Part shown: piece by piece, positions 34,050 through 43,281 of the stretch
Position numbering within the stretch: the first letter of the stretch is position 1
Layout of the letters: the number at the start of each line of letters is the position of its first letter
NCBI RefSeq assembly: GCF_025821625.1
Contig: NZ_JACKSH010000257.1
Location: forward strand, 40,760-104,759
Origin: Mycolicibacterium pyrenivorans
Lineage (GTDB): Bacteria; Actinomycetota; Actinomycetes; Mycobacteriales; Mycobacteriaceae
Length of the DNA stretch: 64,000 nucleotides
Direction of reading: 5' to 3'
Program-made: the position numbers and the translations under genes
The notes under the pieces: generated by a model
Told to the model about the DNA's origin: nothing
Databases searched by the model: none
Seen by the model: the letters and a program-made list of their open reading frames with translations, nothing else

Positions 34050-35126
34050 ATGACCGCAAGCACTGACGTCCGGGTCGCCATCGTCGGCGTGGGCAACTGC
34101 GCGTCCTCGCTCGTGCAGGGCGTGCAGTACTACAAGGACGCCGACGAGAACGCCAGCGTGCCCGGCCTGATGCACGTCAAGCTCGGCCGGTACCACGTGC
34201 GCGACGTGAAGTTCGTCGCCGCATTCGACGTGGACGCCAAGAAGGTCGGCTTCGACCTCTCCGAGGCCATCTTCGCCTCCGAGAACAACACGATCAAGAT
34301 CGCCGACGTGCCCCCGACCGACGTCGTCGTGCAGCGCGGGCCGACGCTCGACGGCATCGGCAAGTACTACGCCGAGACCATCGAGGTGTCCGATACCGAG
34401 GCCGTCGACGTCGTCAAGGCGCTCAAGGACGCCAACGTCGACGTGATGGTGTCCTACCTGCCGGTGGGCTCCGAAGAGGCCGACAAGTTCTACGCCCAGT
34501 GCGCGATCGACGCCGGCGTGGCATTCGTCAACGCACTGCCCGTCTTCATCGCCTCGGACCCGGTGTGGGCCAAGAAGTTCGAAGACGCCGGCGTGCCGAT
34601 CGTCGGCGACGACATCAAGAGCCAGGTCGGCGCCACCATCACCCACCGCGTCATGGCGAAGCTGTTCGAGGATCGCGGCGTGCAGCTCGACCGCACGATG
34701 CAGCTCAACGTCGGCGGCAACATGGACTTCCTCAACATGCTCGAGCGGTCCCGGCTGGAGAGCAAGAAGATCTCCAAGACCCAGGCCGTCACCTCCAACC
34801 TGCAGCGCGAGTTCAACACCAAGGACGTGCACATCGGCCCGTCCGATCACGTCGGCTGGCTCGACGACCGCAAGTGGGCCTACGTCCGCCTCGAGGGCCG
34901 CGCCTTCGGCGACGTGCCGCTGAACCTGGAGTACAAGCTCGAGGTGTGGGATTCGCCGAACTCGGCCGGCGTCATCATCGACGCGGTCCGCGCCGCGAAG
35001 ATCGCCAAGGACCGCGGCATCGGCGGCCCGGTCGAGGCCGCATCGGCCTACCTGATGAAGAGCCCGCCGAAGCAGCTTCCCGACGACATCGCCCGCGCCC
35101 AGCTCGAGAGCTTCATCGAGGGCTAA
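34050..35126 (+). CDS. ino1: myo-Inositol-1-phosphate synthase
   Basis: 358 residues. Converts glucose-6-phosphate to inositol-1-phosphate with NAD+, feeding phosphatidylinositol, PIM and mycothiol synthesis. RVAIVGVGNCASSLVQG is the Rossmann nucleotide loop; VDVMVSYLPVGSEEADKFYA, GDDIKSQVGATITHRVMAKL and LNVGGNMDFLNM are catalytic-domain signatures of the short bacterial form. AAGAGGAGAAG precedes ATG 34050. Followed by a large inverted repeat. Confidence 0.97.
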   Translation: MTASTDVRVAIVGVGNCASSLVQGVQYYKDADENASVPGLMHVKLGRYHVRDVKFVAAFDVDAKKVGFDLSEAIFASENNTIKIADVPPTDVVVQRGPTLDGIGKYYAETIEVSDTEAVDVVKALKDANVDVMVSYLPVGSEEADKFYAQCAIDAGVAFVNALPVFIASDPVWAKKFEDAGVPIVGDDIKSQVGATITHRVMAKLFEDRGVQLDRTMQLNVGGNMDFLNMLERSRLESKKISKTQAVTSNLQREFNTKDVHIGPSDHVGWLDDRKWAYVRLEGRAFGDVPLNLEYKLEVWDSPNSAGVIIDAVRAAKIAKDRGIGGPVEAASAYLMKSPPKQLPDDIARAQLESFIEG

Positions 35127-35134
35127 GTTCTCCC

Positions 35135-35195
35135 GCCGGAATTGCATTCCAGCAGTAAAAGTTCGGAAAGGCGCCTGCTGGAATGCAGTTCCGGC
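35135..35195 (+). terminator. Long inverted repeat after ino1
   Basis: Arms of 21 bp (35135-35155 and 35175-35195) with a single mismatch, around a 19-nt loop, 8 bp after the ino1 stop. Each arm itself contains a short palindrome (GGAAT-TGC-ATTCC on the left). It may be a terminator without a U-run or a paired operator. No T-run follows. Confidence 0.55.
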
Positions 35196-35201
35196 GTTGA
35201 G

Positions 35202-35351
35202 CTAGAAGCCGTCAACCCAGCCGGCAGGCATCGAGCTGCGCCACGCGTCAGCCGTCTCCTGCGGGCGCCGGACTCCGAAACCCGTTGCGCCCAGCAGTGC
35301 CATGGCCGGCCAGTCCGCGTCATCGGCACCACGAACGGCCAGGTCTGGCGA
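35202..35351 (-). pseudogene. N-terminal fragment of an Eis-like GNAT acetyltransferase
   Basis: About 50 codons read SPDLAVRGADDADWPAMALL, GATGFGVRRPQETADAWRS and then GWVDGF followed by TAG. This resembles the start of Eis-family proteins (xxDDWPA..LxxxxFG.RxPxExxxxWR). No start codon with a ribosome site is present and the rest of the enzyme is absent, so it is a relic. The match is by eye and moderate. Confidence 0.4.
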
Positions 35352-35412
35352 TGTGTGTCCCGCCGACCGACCGTGACACAAGGGGGCGCCGCTCGCACGC
35401 GAATATCGACGG

Positions 35413-35418
35413 TACTGT
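35413..35418 (+). promoter_or_regulatory. -10 element, leaderless start of hydrolase gene
   Basis: TACTGT ends 6 nt before ATG 35425; no ribosome site precedes this start. Confidence 0.6.
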
Positions 35419-35424
35419 CTGACC

Positions 35425-36321
35425 ATGGACGACGCCGATGACGAGCTGGCCAACCTGTCCGAATTCATCTTCCTCAAGGAGAACGCCCGCCAGGCCGGTG
35501 TCGAGGATCCGCTGCCGAGCGTGACGCGGGTCGACGTCGGAGCGGTCAGCGCGCTGAAGTTCGGCGACGACGCACCCCGGGTGGTGTTCCTGCACGGGGG
35601 CGGCCAGAACGCCCACACCTGGGACACCGTCGTACTCGGTCTCGGCCTGCCCGCGCTTTCCGTCGACCTTCCCGGCCACGGCCGCTCCGGGTGGCGCGAG
35701 GACGGCGACTACGGTCCCAAGCTCAACGCGGAGGCCGTGGAGCCCGCGGTCCGCGAACTCGCCCCCGACGCCGAACTCGTCGTCGGGATGTCGCTGGGCG
35801 GACTGACCGCGTTGCGGCTGGCGGTGACCGCGCCCGAGTTGGTGCGCAAGCTCGCCCTCGTCGACGTCACCCCGTCGGCACCGGAACGGCACACCGAGAT
35901 GACCGACGCACAGAAGGGCACCGTCGCGCTGGTGCAGGGTGAGCGGACGTTCCCGACCTTCGATGCGATGCTCGAGGTGACCGTGGCGGCCGCACCACAC
36001 CGGGATCGGGAGTCGTTGCGGCGCGGCGTCTTTCACAACGCCAAGCGGCTCGAGGACGGCAGCTGGACGTGGCGCTACGACACGATCCGCAAAGGCGAAG
36101 GATTCGAGGGGTTGTGGGACGACGTCCCTCGGCTCACCACGCCCACGACGCTGATCCGCGGCGCCAACTCGTTCTTCGTCAACGACGACGACGCCGCGGC
36201 GTTCGCACAGTCGGCGCCGGGCTTTCAGCGCGTGCACATCGTGGCGGACTCGGGCCATTCGGTCCAGAGCGATCAGCCGCAGGCGCTCGTCGAGCTGCTT
36301 CGTGGTGTGCTCGACGACTGA
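35425..36321 (+). CDS. Alpha/beta hydrolase (Rv0045c-like esterase)
   Basis: 298 residues, identical in length to Rv0045c. Oxyanion-loop HGGGQNAHTWD (about 53-63), nucleophile elbow GMSLGG (Ser near 122), late acidic residue in the TLIRGANSFF region and catalytic His in DSGHSVQSD (about 276). Rv0045c is reported to hydrolyse short-chain esters; the natural substrate is unknown. Monocistronic and convergent with the gene remnant that follows. Confidence 0.92.
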   Translation: MDDADDELANLSEFIFLKENARQAGVEDPLPSVTRVDVGAVSALKFGDDAPRVVFLHGGGQNAHTWDTVVLGLGLPALSVDLPGHGRSGWREDGDYGPKLNAEAVEPAVRELAPDAELVVGMSLGGLTALRLAVTAPELVRKLALVDVTPSAPERHTEMTDAQKGTVALVQGERTFPTFDAMLEVTVAAAPHRDRESLRRGVFHNAKRLEDGSWTWRYDTIRKGEGFEGLWDDVPRLTTPTTLIRGANSFFVNDDDAAAFAQSAPGFQRVHIVADSGHSVQSDQPQALVELLRGVLDD

Positions 36322-36325
36322 GCCG

Positions 36326-36775
36326 TCACCGAGAATCCGGCAGAGCTTTCCGCTTTCGTAGCAGGAAGACGAACCCGACGAAAGCCATGGCCACCGGCGG
36401 TGATTGGGGAAGGCTGACCTGGTGTCCGAGGTCGCGCAGGATTCCGATCTCGACGGCACTGAGAACGCGGATGCCCAGTCCGTAGTCGGTCCTGGCGTTC
36501 ATCATCTTCTGATCGGAACCGGTGAACGTCGCGTCATCGAGGTGGCTCCCCGAACTGCCTCCGGCCCACGGAGCGGGCGTGTACAGCGGAACGAGACCGC
36601 CGTAGGCCGCGACCGCATGCTTGCCACCGAAGTACATGCCGCCCTCGCCGCCGGTCAGTATGGGGTCGTCGCACTCGGCGATCCATCGGTAGCGCGAATC
36701 GCACCCCTCACTATTTTGACAGCCCGGTAATTTCTTGGAGCACACGCCATACCCGGGGTGGCGGTCGCACAGCAA
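36326..36775 (-). pseudogene. C-terminal remnant of a secreted metalloprotease-like protein
   Basis: 149 residues. The coherent part, from about residue 40, reads GGEGGMYFGGKHAVAAYGG, SHLDDATFTGSDQKMMNA, GLGIRVLSAVEIGILRDLG, a pattern typical of the end of secreted zinc-metalloprotease-like proteins (SHxDD, MMN, LSAxExxxLRDLG). It then has a Pro turn, one hydrophobic helix (VAMAFVGFVFLL) and a basic tail RKRK, like a PEP-CTERM or LPXTG-type sorting signal. The HExxH half is absent and the first 40 residues look random, so the 5' end has been lost. Expression is doubtful. It ends 4 bp from the hydrolase stop, convergent. Confidence 0.5.
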
Positions 36776-36926
36776 ATTCGAGGGGCGGCCTTTCCGGTCC
36801 CCCGGGGCCGTTCCGTCGACGGCCGTTCACCCATTCGTCTCCTGCTGCTAGTCCAATTGCCGTAGGTTTCCGCGGGTCCGGCCGCCAGCCCCGGCCGGCA
36901 CTCGTGTCGGAAGGAACCCCGAACTC
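36776..36926. other. Upstream region of the PhoX gene
   Basis: 150 bp before the PhoX gene. GTTCACCC at 36825 followed by ATTCGTCT resembles half of a RegX3/PhoB-type direct repeat, but the second half is poor. GTCGGAAGGAACC provides the ribosome site. Confidence 0.3.
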
Positions 36927-39026
36927 ATGGCCCTCGTGCCGCTCAATCTCTTTGTCAGTCACAACGAAAAGTCCAAGCGACAACACGTCACCTGCGTCTA
37001 CAGGTGCGGCGACGCGTGCTCGAAGCCGGTGCCGAATCGCAGCGACAACGAGTACTTCGGCGACATCGCCCAGGTGGTGTCGCGCCGCTCCATGCTGCAG
37101 GCCGGCGGCGTGGCCGTGCTCGCCGTTGGAGCGGGATCGGTGCTGGCCGCCTGCTCGGGTGACACCCCACCCGCGGCGACATCGACGGACTCCGCCGCCC
37201 CCGCCGAACCGTCACCGGGAATGAACTTCGCGACCGTCGCACCCAATAGCGAAGACGCCGTCGTTATTCCGGACGGTTACAAGCAGGCTGTGGTCATCGG
37301 CTGGGGTGACCCGGTGCTGCCCGGCGCACCGGTGTTCGACGTGACCGCACAGACGGCCGCCGCCCAGCGTCGGCAATTCGGCTTCAACACCGACTACGCC
37401 GCATTGCTGCCGATCGACGGGACACCGGACCGCTTCCTGCTCGTGACCAGTTTCGAGTACACCACCCCGCAGTTCATGTTCTCGGGATACAACGCTGACG
37501 CGCCGACCCGCGAGCAGTACGACATCGAGATCGCCGCGCACGGCTTGGCTGTCGTCGAAGTCGAACGAAGCCCCGCGGGCCTGCGGCCGGTGATGGGACG
37601 GTACAACCGTCGCGTCACCGGCGACACGCCAATGGTGCTGACGGGGCCCGGCGCAGGCAGTGAATTCGTCAAGACCGCCGCGGACCCGGACGGCCGCACT
37701 GTCGCGGGCACCCTCAACAATTGCGGTGGTGCCCTGACGCCCTGGGGCACTGTGCTTTCCGGTGAGGAGAACTTCAACCAGTACTTCGGCGCCACCGAGG
37801 GCGGGTCGGCGCCCAACCCGGTGGCCGCGGACCGGTTCGACCGCTATGGCCTCTCGATCGAACCCAGCGAACGCAAATGGGAAACCCACGACCCGCGGTT
37901 CGACCTCACCGAGACGCCGAACGAGGCCAACCGGTTCGGCTACGTCGTCGAGATCAATCCATGGGACCCCAACTCGCAGCTGGTCAAGCACACCGCGATG
38001 GGCCGGCTCAAGCACGAGGGCGCCAAGATTCACGTCGCCGACGACGGCACCGTGGTGTCCTACATGGGCGACGACGAACGCTTCGACTACATGTACAAGT
38101 TCGTGTCGAGTAAAAAGATGCAGCCGCGCGGCGGGGCGAGCGAAGCGACGGGAGGTGGGTACAGCGAGGCGGCCATGGCGAGCAACATGACGATCCTCGA
38201 CGCGGGCACGCTGTACGTGGCGAAGTTGTCCAGCGACATTCCGGCCGGCGAGATCGACGGGTCGGGCAAGCTGCCGTCGTCCGGGTCGTTCGCGGGCACC
38301 GGCACCTGGATCCCGCTGCTGCGTTCCGGGCCGGATGGTAAGGCCGAATCCCTGGTCCCCGGAGTCACCGCGCAGGAGGCGGCGGTGTTCACCCGCTTCG
38401 CCGCCGACAAGGCCGGCGCTACCAAGATGGACCGGCCCGAGGACATCGCCACCAACCCGAAAACCGGCAAGGTCTACGTGGCGCTCACGAACAACAGCAA
38501 GCGTGGCGCATCGGGCGAGGCGCCCGCGGATGCCGCCAACCCCCGCAACGACAACAAGAGCGGACAGATCCTCGAGATCACCGACGACCATACGGGCACG
38601 GATTTCACCTGGGATCTACTGCTGGTCTGCGGCTATCCCGCGGCCGCCGATACGTATTACGGCGGGTTCGACAAGACCAAGGTCAGTCCGATCTCCTGCC
38701 CCGACAACCTGACTTTCGACAGCCACGGCAATCTGTGGATCTCGACCGACGGCAATGCGCTGGACGCCAACGACGGTCTGTTCGCCGTGGCGCTCGAAGG
38801 GCCGAATCGCGGGGAGACCAAACAGTTCCTCACGGTCCCGGTGGGTGCGGAGACGTGCGGACCGATCGTCACGGACGATGTGGTGCTGGTCGGAGTGCAG
38901 CATCCTGGCGAGAACGACGACAACAGCATCGACGATCCGCTGTCGCACTGGCCCGACGGCGGCAACGGTACCGCGCGTCCGGCGGTGGTGGCGGTGTGGC
39001 GCGACGGCGGCCAGATCGGCGTGTGA
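36927..39026 (+). CDS. phoX: PhoX-family (DUF839) alkaline phosphatase, Tat lipoprotein
   Basis: 699 residues. ATG 36927 has GGAAGGAACC upstream. SRRSML near residues 52-57 is the twin-arginine motif and LAAC (about 75) a lipobox, so it is exported folded and lipid-anchored. The long N-terminal region before the Tat motif is usual for PhoX. The beta-propeller carries TPWGTVLSGEENFNQYF (catalytic Glu residues), KHEGAKIHVADDGTVVSYMG, RPEDIATNPKTGKVYVALTN and CPDNLTFDSHGNLWISTDG, which bind the Ca/Fe cofactor. It releases phosphate from organic esters outside the membrane; control by phosphate is expected but not proven here. Confidence 0.93.
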   Translation: MALVPLNLFVSHNEKSKRQHVTCVYRCGDACSKPVPNRSDNEYFGDIAQVVSRRSMLQAGGVAVLAVGAGSVLAACSGDTPPAATSTDSAAPAEPSPGMNFATVAPNSEDAVVIPDGYKQAVVIGWGDPVLPGAPVFDVTAQTAAAQRRQFGFNTDYAALLPIDGTPDRFLLVTSFEYTTPQFMFSGYNADAPTREQYDIEIAAHGLAVVEVERSPAGLRPVMGRYNRRVTGDTPMVLTGPGAGSEFVKTAADPDGRTVAGTLNNCGGALTPWGTVLSGEENFNQYFGATEGGSAPNPVAADRFDRYGLSIEPSERKWETHDPRFDLTETPNEANRFGYVVEINPWDPNSQLVKHTAMGRLKHEGAKIHVADDGTVVSYMGDDERFDYMYKFVSSKKMQPRGGASEATGGGYSEAAMASNMTILDAGTLYVAKLSSDIPAGEIDGSGKLPSSGSFAGTGTWIPLLRSGPDGKAESLVPGVTAQEAAVFTRFAADKAGATKMDRPEDIATNPKTGKVYVALTNNSKRGASGEAPADAANPRNDNKSGQILEITDDHTGTDFTWDLLLVCGYPAAADTYYGGFDKTKVSPISCPDNLTFDSHGNLWISTDGNALDANDGLFAVALEGPNRGETKQFLTVPVGAETCGPIVTDDVVLVGVQHPGENDDNSIDDPLSHWPDGGNGTARPAVVAVWRDGGQIGV

Positions 39027-39107
39027 CGGTGCGTCGAGGCTGCGTAGAGATCGCCGATTCGCGAGAATTCACGATCTCCCCCGCAGACTCGGCGCCCTTG
39101 CGATGCC

Positions 39108-39113
39108 TAACGT
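39108..39113 (+). promoter_or_regulatory. -10 element, leaderless start of F420 oxidoreductase
   Basis: TAACGT ends 6 nt before ATG 39120, and no ribosome site precedes it. Confidence 0.55.
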
Positions 39114-39119
39114 GGAGTC

Positions 39120-39920
39120 ATGACCTCCCCCACCGACCGCCCCATCCGGATCGGCGTGCAACTGCAACCGCAGCACGCGCCGCGATACAGCCACCTGCGT
39201 GACGCGCTGCGCCGCTGCGAGGACATCGGCGTCGACGTCGCCTTCAACTGGGACCACTTCTTCCCGCTGTACGGCGACCCGGACGGCCCGCACTACGAAT
39301 GCTGGACGATGCTGGGCGCCTGGGCCGAGCAGACCTCGCGCATCGAGATCGGCGCACTCGTTTCATGCAACTCCTACCGCAACCCCGAGCTGCTCGCCGA
39401 CATGGCCCGCACCGTCGACCACATCTCCGGGGGCAGGCTCCTCCTCGGCATCGGATCCGGCTGGAAGAAAAAGGATTACGACGAATACGGCTACGAGTTC
39501 GGCACCGCGGGCAGCCGGCTCGACGACCTCGCCGAGGCCATGCCGCGCATCGAGGCACGGCTCGGCAAGCTCAATCCGCAGCCCCTGCGGGACATTCCGA
39601 TCTTGATCGGGGGCGGCGGAGAGCGCAAGACACTTCGCCTGGTCGCCGAGTACGCCGACATCTGGCATTCGTTCTCCGACCGCGACAGCTACCCGCGCAA
39701 GGCCGAGATCCTGGCACGCCACTGCGCCGACGTCGGCCGCGATCCCGCGGTCATCGAACGTGCCGCCGAAGCGAAGGGGTCGGGGCTGGACTCGCTGCTC
39801 GAGGAGGCCGACGCGCTCACCGGGCTGGGGATCTCGATGCTGACGGTGGGGGTCAACGGCCCCGACTACGACCTCACCCAGGCCGAGGCCCTGTGCCGCT
39901 GGCGGGATCGGCGCGCCTGA
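39120..39920 (+). CDS. LLM-class F420-dependent oxidoreductase (Rv0044c-like)
   Basis: 266 residues, close to Rv0044c (264). IRIGVQLQPQHAPRYSHLRD, the active-site strand DVAFNWDHFFPLYGD, IGALVSCNSYRNPELLADMA, LLLGIGSGWKKKDYDEYG and ILIGGGGERKTLR are luciferase-like barrel signatures with the F420-binding set. Substrate unknown. It lies upstream of the GntR gene on the same strand, separated by 65 bp. Confidence 0.92.
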   Translation: MTSPTDRPIRIGVQLQPQHAPRYSHLRDALRRCEDIGVDVAFNWDHFFPLYGDPDGPHYECWTMLGAWAEQTSRIEIGALVSCNSYRNPELLADMARTVDHISGGRLLLGIGSGWKKKDYDEYGYEFGTAGSRLDDLAEAMPRIEARLGKLNPQPLRDIPILIGGGGERKTLRLVAEYADIWHSFSDRDSYPRKAEILARHCADVGRDPAVIERAAEAKGSGLDSLLEEADALTGLGISMLTVGVNGPDYDLTQAEALCRWRDRRA

Positions 39921-39985
39921 CCCACGCGGGTTCAACGTGCCGAACGGCTCCGAAGACTCAGGCGCCGTGAGAGACTGGCGCAGCC

Positions 39986-40651
39986 ATGCCCAAGAAGTAC
40001 GGGGTCAAAGAGAAGGATCTCGTGGTCTCGCACGTGGTCAATCTGGTCCTGACCGGCAAGCTCCGGTCGGGAGATCGGTTGGACCGCAACGAGATCGCGC
40101 ACGAACTCGGACTCAGCCGGGTGCCCGTGCAGGAGGCCGTGGTTCAGCTCGAACACGACGGCATCCTGTCGACCAGATATCACCGTGGCGCCTACGTCGA
40201 GCGGTTCGACGAGTCCACGGTCCGCGAGCACCATGAGCTCTACGGCCTGCTCAGCGGCACCGCGTCGGCGCGGGCGGCCGCCGCATCGGACCCGGTGATC
40301 GTCGCCGAACTCGACAACCGGATAGCCCTCATGCGCAGCGGCAAGGACTCCCGCCTGTTCGACGAGAACGCTCGTCGCTTCCGCGCGGTCGTCAACGCCG
40401 AGTACGCGGGCCCGCGACTGCAGGCGGCGATCGTCTCCTCGCAGACCCTCATCCCGCCCGCCTTCTGGGCGGGCTACCTGGAGCACCACGACGCGTTGCT
40501 CCCGTCCTACGAGGCCGAACTCGCGGCGATCCGCAACGGTCAGCCCGAGTCCGCGCGCGCCGCGTGCATGCAGCGCTCGGAGGAGATGGCCCGGATCCTG
40601 CTGTCGGAATTGGTGCGCCGCGGCGTGCTGTACGCGATGCACTCCGATTGA
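39986..40651 (+). CDS. GntR/FadR-type transcriptional regulator (Rv0043c-like)
   Basis: 221 residues. Winged helix at about 10-75 (LDRNEIAHELGLSRVPVQEA, LEHDGILSTRYHRGAYV), then an FCD-like helical effector domain ending RRGVLYAMHSD. The FCD metal-binding His set is only partly evident. It probably controls neighbouring genes such as the ABC transporter operon 45 bp downstream or the F420 enzyme upstream; the effector is unknown. Confidence 0.88.
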   Translation: MPKKYGVKEKDLVVSHVVNLVLTGKLRSGDRLDRNEIAHELGLSRVPVQEAVVQLEHDGILSTRYHRGAYVERFDESTVREHHELYGLLSGTASARAAAASDPVIVAELDNRIALMRSGKDSRLFDENARRFRAVVNAEYAGPRLQAAIVSSQTLIPPAFWAGYLEHHDALLPSYEAELAAIRNGQPESARAACMQRSEEMARILLSELVRRGVLYAMHSD

Positions 40652-40683
40652 GCCGAAGCCGCGGCCCGCCGACCTGGGCGCAG

Positions 40684-40689
40684 TACGTT
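40684..40689 (+). promoter_or_regulatory. -10 element, leaderless start of ABC transporter operon
   Basis: TACGTT ends 7 nt before ATG 40697. The transcript would start at or next to the codon. Confidence 0.5.
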
Positions 40690-40696
40690 GCTTGGG

Positions 40697-42463
40697 ATGA
40701 GAACGTTGTGGCTCGCGCTCATCGCGTCGATGATCTGCGCCATGGGACTGGCCGCACCGGCCGCTGCCGACGCCGACCAGTGCGCTCCCCCGGGGATTCA
40801 GAGCGCCAGCGCCCTGCCGACCAACCTGGCCGCGTCCGCGGCGGGCCCGGAGGAGGACAGATACACGACACCGTCGGTCGTGCCTCTGGACTCGATCGAC
40901 GTCGACACCCTCGGGTTGAGCCGTCCGGGCACGCTGACCGTCGGAACCCTGTCCGACGCGCCGCCGAGCATCTGCATCGACTCGACGGGTCAGTTCACCG
41001 GCTTCGACAACGAAGTGTTGCGCGCCGTCGCCGGAAAGCTCGGCTTGCAGATCGAGTTCGTGGGCACCGAGTTCTCCGGGCTGCTCGCCCAGGTCGCGGC
41101 GCGCCGCTTCGACGTCGGCTCGTCGTCGATCACCACGACCGACGCCCGCCGGCGCACTGTGGGCTTCACCAACGGCTACGACTTCGGATACTTCTCCCTC
41201 GTCGCGCCCACGGGGTCATCGATCACCGGCTTCGACCAGCTCGCCGCGGGCCAACGGATCGGCGTGGTGCAGGGCACCGTGCAGGAGGCCTACGTCATCG
41301 ACACGCTGAAGCTGCAGCCGGTGAAGTACCCCGACTACAACACCGTGTACGCCAGCCTCAAGACCCGCCAGATCGACGCCTGGGTCGCCCCTTCCCAGCA
41401 GGCGCAGGGCACGGTACAGCCCGGCGATCCCGCCGAGATCATCGAGAACACCTTCAGCCTGGACAATTTCATCGCCTACGCGGTCGCCACCGACAACCAG
41501 CCGCTCATCGACGCACTCAACAGCGGGCTGGACGCCGTCATCGCCGACGGCACGTGATCACGGCTGTACTCCGAGTGGGTGCCCCGCGCGCTGCCGCCGG
41601 GCTGGAAGCCCGGATCCAAGGCCGCACCCGAGCCGGACCTGCCCGACTTCGACGCGATCGCGGCCGACAACCAGCGCGACACCGCGGCCACGACGCCCGC
41701 TCAGCCCAGGTCCACGCTGTCCCAGCTGGCGGCGTCGTTCCTGGACTGGGACCTGTACAAACAGGCCATCCCCGACCTGTTCAAGACCGGCCTGCCCAAC
41801 ACCCTGATCCTGACGTTCGCCGCCAGCGTCATCGGCCTCGTCCTCGGGATGGCGCCGGCGGTCGCGGGGATCTCCTCGTCGCGATGGCTGCGGTGGCCGG
41901 CCCGGATCTACACCGACATCTTCCGCGGGCTGCCCGAGGTCGTGATCATCCTGCTGATCGGCCTCGGTGTCGGCCCCGTGGTGGGCCACCTGACCGGGAA
42001 CAACCCCTACCCGCTGGGCATCGCGGCGCTCGGCCTGATGGCCGCGGCCTACGTCGGTGAGATCTTCCGGTCCGGCATCCAGAGCGTGGATCCCGGGCAG
42101 CTGGAGGCATCCCGGGCGCTGGGGTTCAGCTATCCGACATCGATGCGGCTGGTCGTCATCCCCCAGGGTGTGCGGCGAGTGCTGCCCGCCCTGATGAACC
42201 AGTTCATCTCACTGCTGAAGGCGTCGTCGCTGGTGTACTTCCTCGGTCTGATCGCCAACCAGCGTGAGCTGTTCCAGGTGGGCCGCGACCTCAACGCGCA
42301 GACCGGCAACCTGTCACCGCTCGTGGCGGCGGGCCTGTTCTACCTTGCGCTGACGATCCCGCTGACCCACCTGGTCAACTTCATCGACACCAGGCTGCGG
42401 CGCGGCAGACGCCCCGACGAGGAGGATCCGCTGGTGCTGTCGACCTCGCAGGAGATGAACTGA
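40697..42463 (+). pseudogene. Fused substrate-binding/permease protein of an amino-acid ABC transporter, nonsense codon inside
   Basis: One continuous frame of 589 codons encodes a signal peptide (LALIASMICAMGLAAPAAA), a family 3 solute-binding domain (GTLTVGTLSDAPPSICIDS, GFDNEVLRAVAGKLGLQIEF) and a HisM/GlnP-type permease (LPNTLILTFAASVIGLVLG, the EAA loop EASRALGFSYPTSMRLVVIPQGVRR). TGA at 41555-41557 interrupts it just before the end of the binding domain; the following SRLYSEWVPRALPPGWKPG is still binding-domain C-terminus, so this is not a natural gene border. TGG (Trp) to TGA is the simplest change. The permease has no start of its own with a ribosome site; GTG 41579 lies inside the old binding domain. 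Confidence 0.85.
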
Positions 42464-43203
42464 TGTGCGCCGCGTTCGAGCCGGTCTCGCTGTCCGCCAG
42501 GGACATTCATCTGTCCTTCGGAAACAGTGCGGTGCTGCGCGGGGTCGACCTCGACGTCGCGGCCGGGACCACGGCCGCCGTGATCGGACCGTCGGGGTCG
42601 GGCAAGTCGACGCTGCTGCGCACACTGAACCGGCTCTACGAGCCCGACCGCGGCGACATCCTGCTGGACGGGCGTTCGGTGTTGACCGACAACCCCGATC
42701 GGCTGCGGCAGCGCATCGGCATGGTGTTCCAGTAGTTCCAACTGTTCCCGCACCGCACCGTCCTCGACAACCTCACGCTGGCGCCCCGAAAGCTCAAGCG
42801 GCTCAGCGCCGACGAGGCCCGCGAGCTCGGAATGGCACAACTGGAACGCGTCGGCCTGCGGCACAAGGCCGAGGTCCGGCCGGCGACCCTGTCCGGCGGG
42901 CAACAGCAGCGGGTGGCGATCGCGCGGGCGGTGGCGATGTCGCCCCAGGTGATGTTCTTCGACGAAGCCACCTCCGCGCTCGACCCCGAGCTGGTCAAGG
43001 GCATCCTGGCGCTGATCGCCGACCTCGGCGCCGACGGGATGACGATGGTCGTGGTCACCCACGAGATGGGGTTCGCGAAGTCGTCGGCCGACGAGGTGGT
43101 GTTCATGGACCACGGGCAGGTCGTCGAGACCGGCCCGCCCGGGCAACTGTTCGAATCGGCCCGGACGGATCGCCTGCGCCGCTTCCTGTCGCAGATGCTG
43201 TGA
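42463..43203 (+). pseudogene. ATPase of the amino-acid ABC transporter, nonsense codon inside
   Basis: A GlnQ/HisP-type ATPase frame of 246 codons starting at ATG 42463, overlapping the permease stop. Walker A is GPSGSGKST, Q-loop GMVFQ, signature LSGGQQQRVAIARA, Walker B VMFFDEATSALDP, switch VVVTHEMGF. TAG at 42733-42735 follows GMVFQ directly and is followed in frame by FQLFPHRTVLDNL, so a Gln codon (CAG) became TAG. A truncated 90-residue protein would lack the signature and Walker B. With the nonsense codon in the fused partner gene, the whole transporter looks inactive. Confidence 0.88.
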
Positions 43204-43266
43204 CGGGGCTGTGGACTTTCTCCGGGGATAACTGTCGTCCGCGCAACTTGACAGCTTCAGACAGGT

Positions 43267-43272
43267 TAGACT
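43267..43272 (+). promoter_or_regulatory. -10 element before MarR gene
   Basis: TAGACT lies 9 nt before ATG 43282, with TTGACA at 43248-43253 (short 13-bp spacer). No ribosome site precedes the ATG, so a leaderless message is likely. Confidence 0.5.
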
Positions 43273-43281
43273 GGCTGAATT

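Noticed and set aside
41555..41557. TGA in the transporter gene as a possible selenocysteine codon
   Set aside because: The position is a solvent-side Trp in this family, no SECIS-like hairpin follows, and a second gene of the operon has TAG, which selenocysteine cannot explain.
41579..42463. Separate permease gene starting at GTG 41579
   Set aside because: The residues from 41558 on still belong to the solute-binding domain in the same frame, and there is no ribosome site; a broken fusion gene explains it better.
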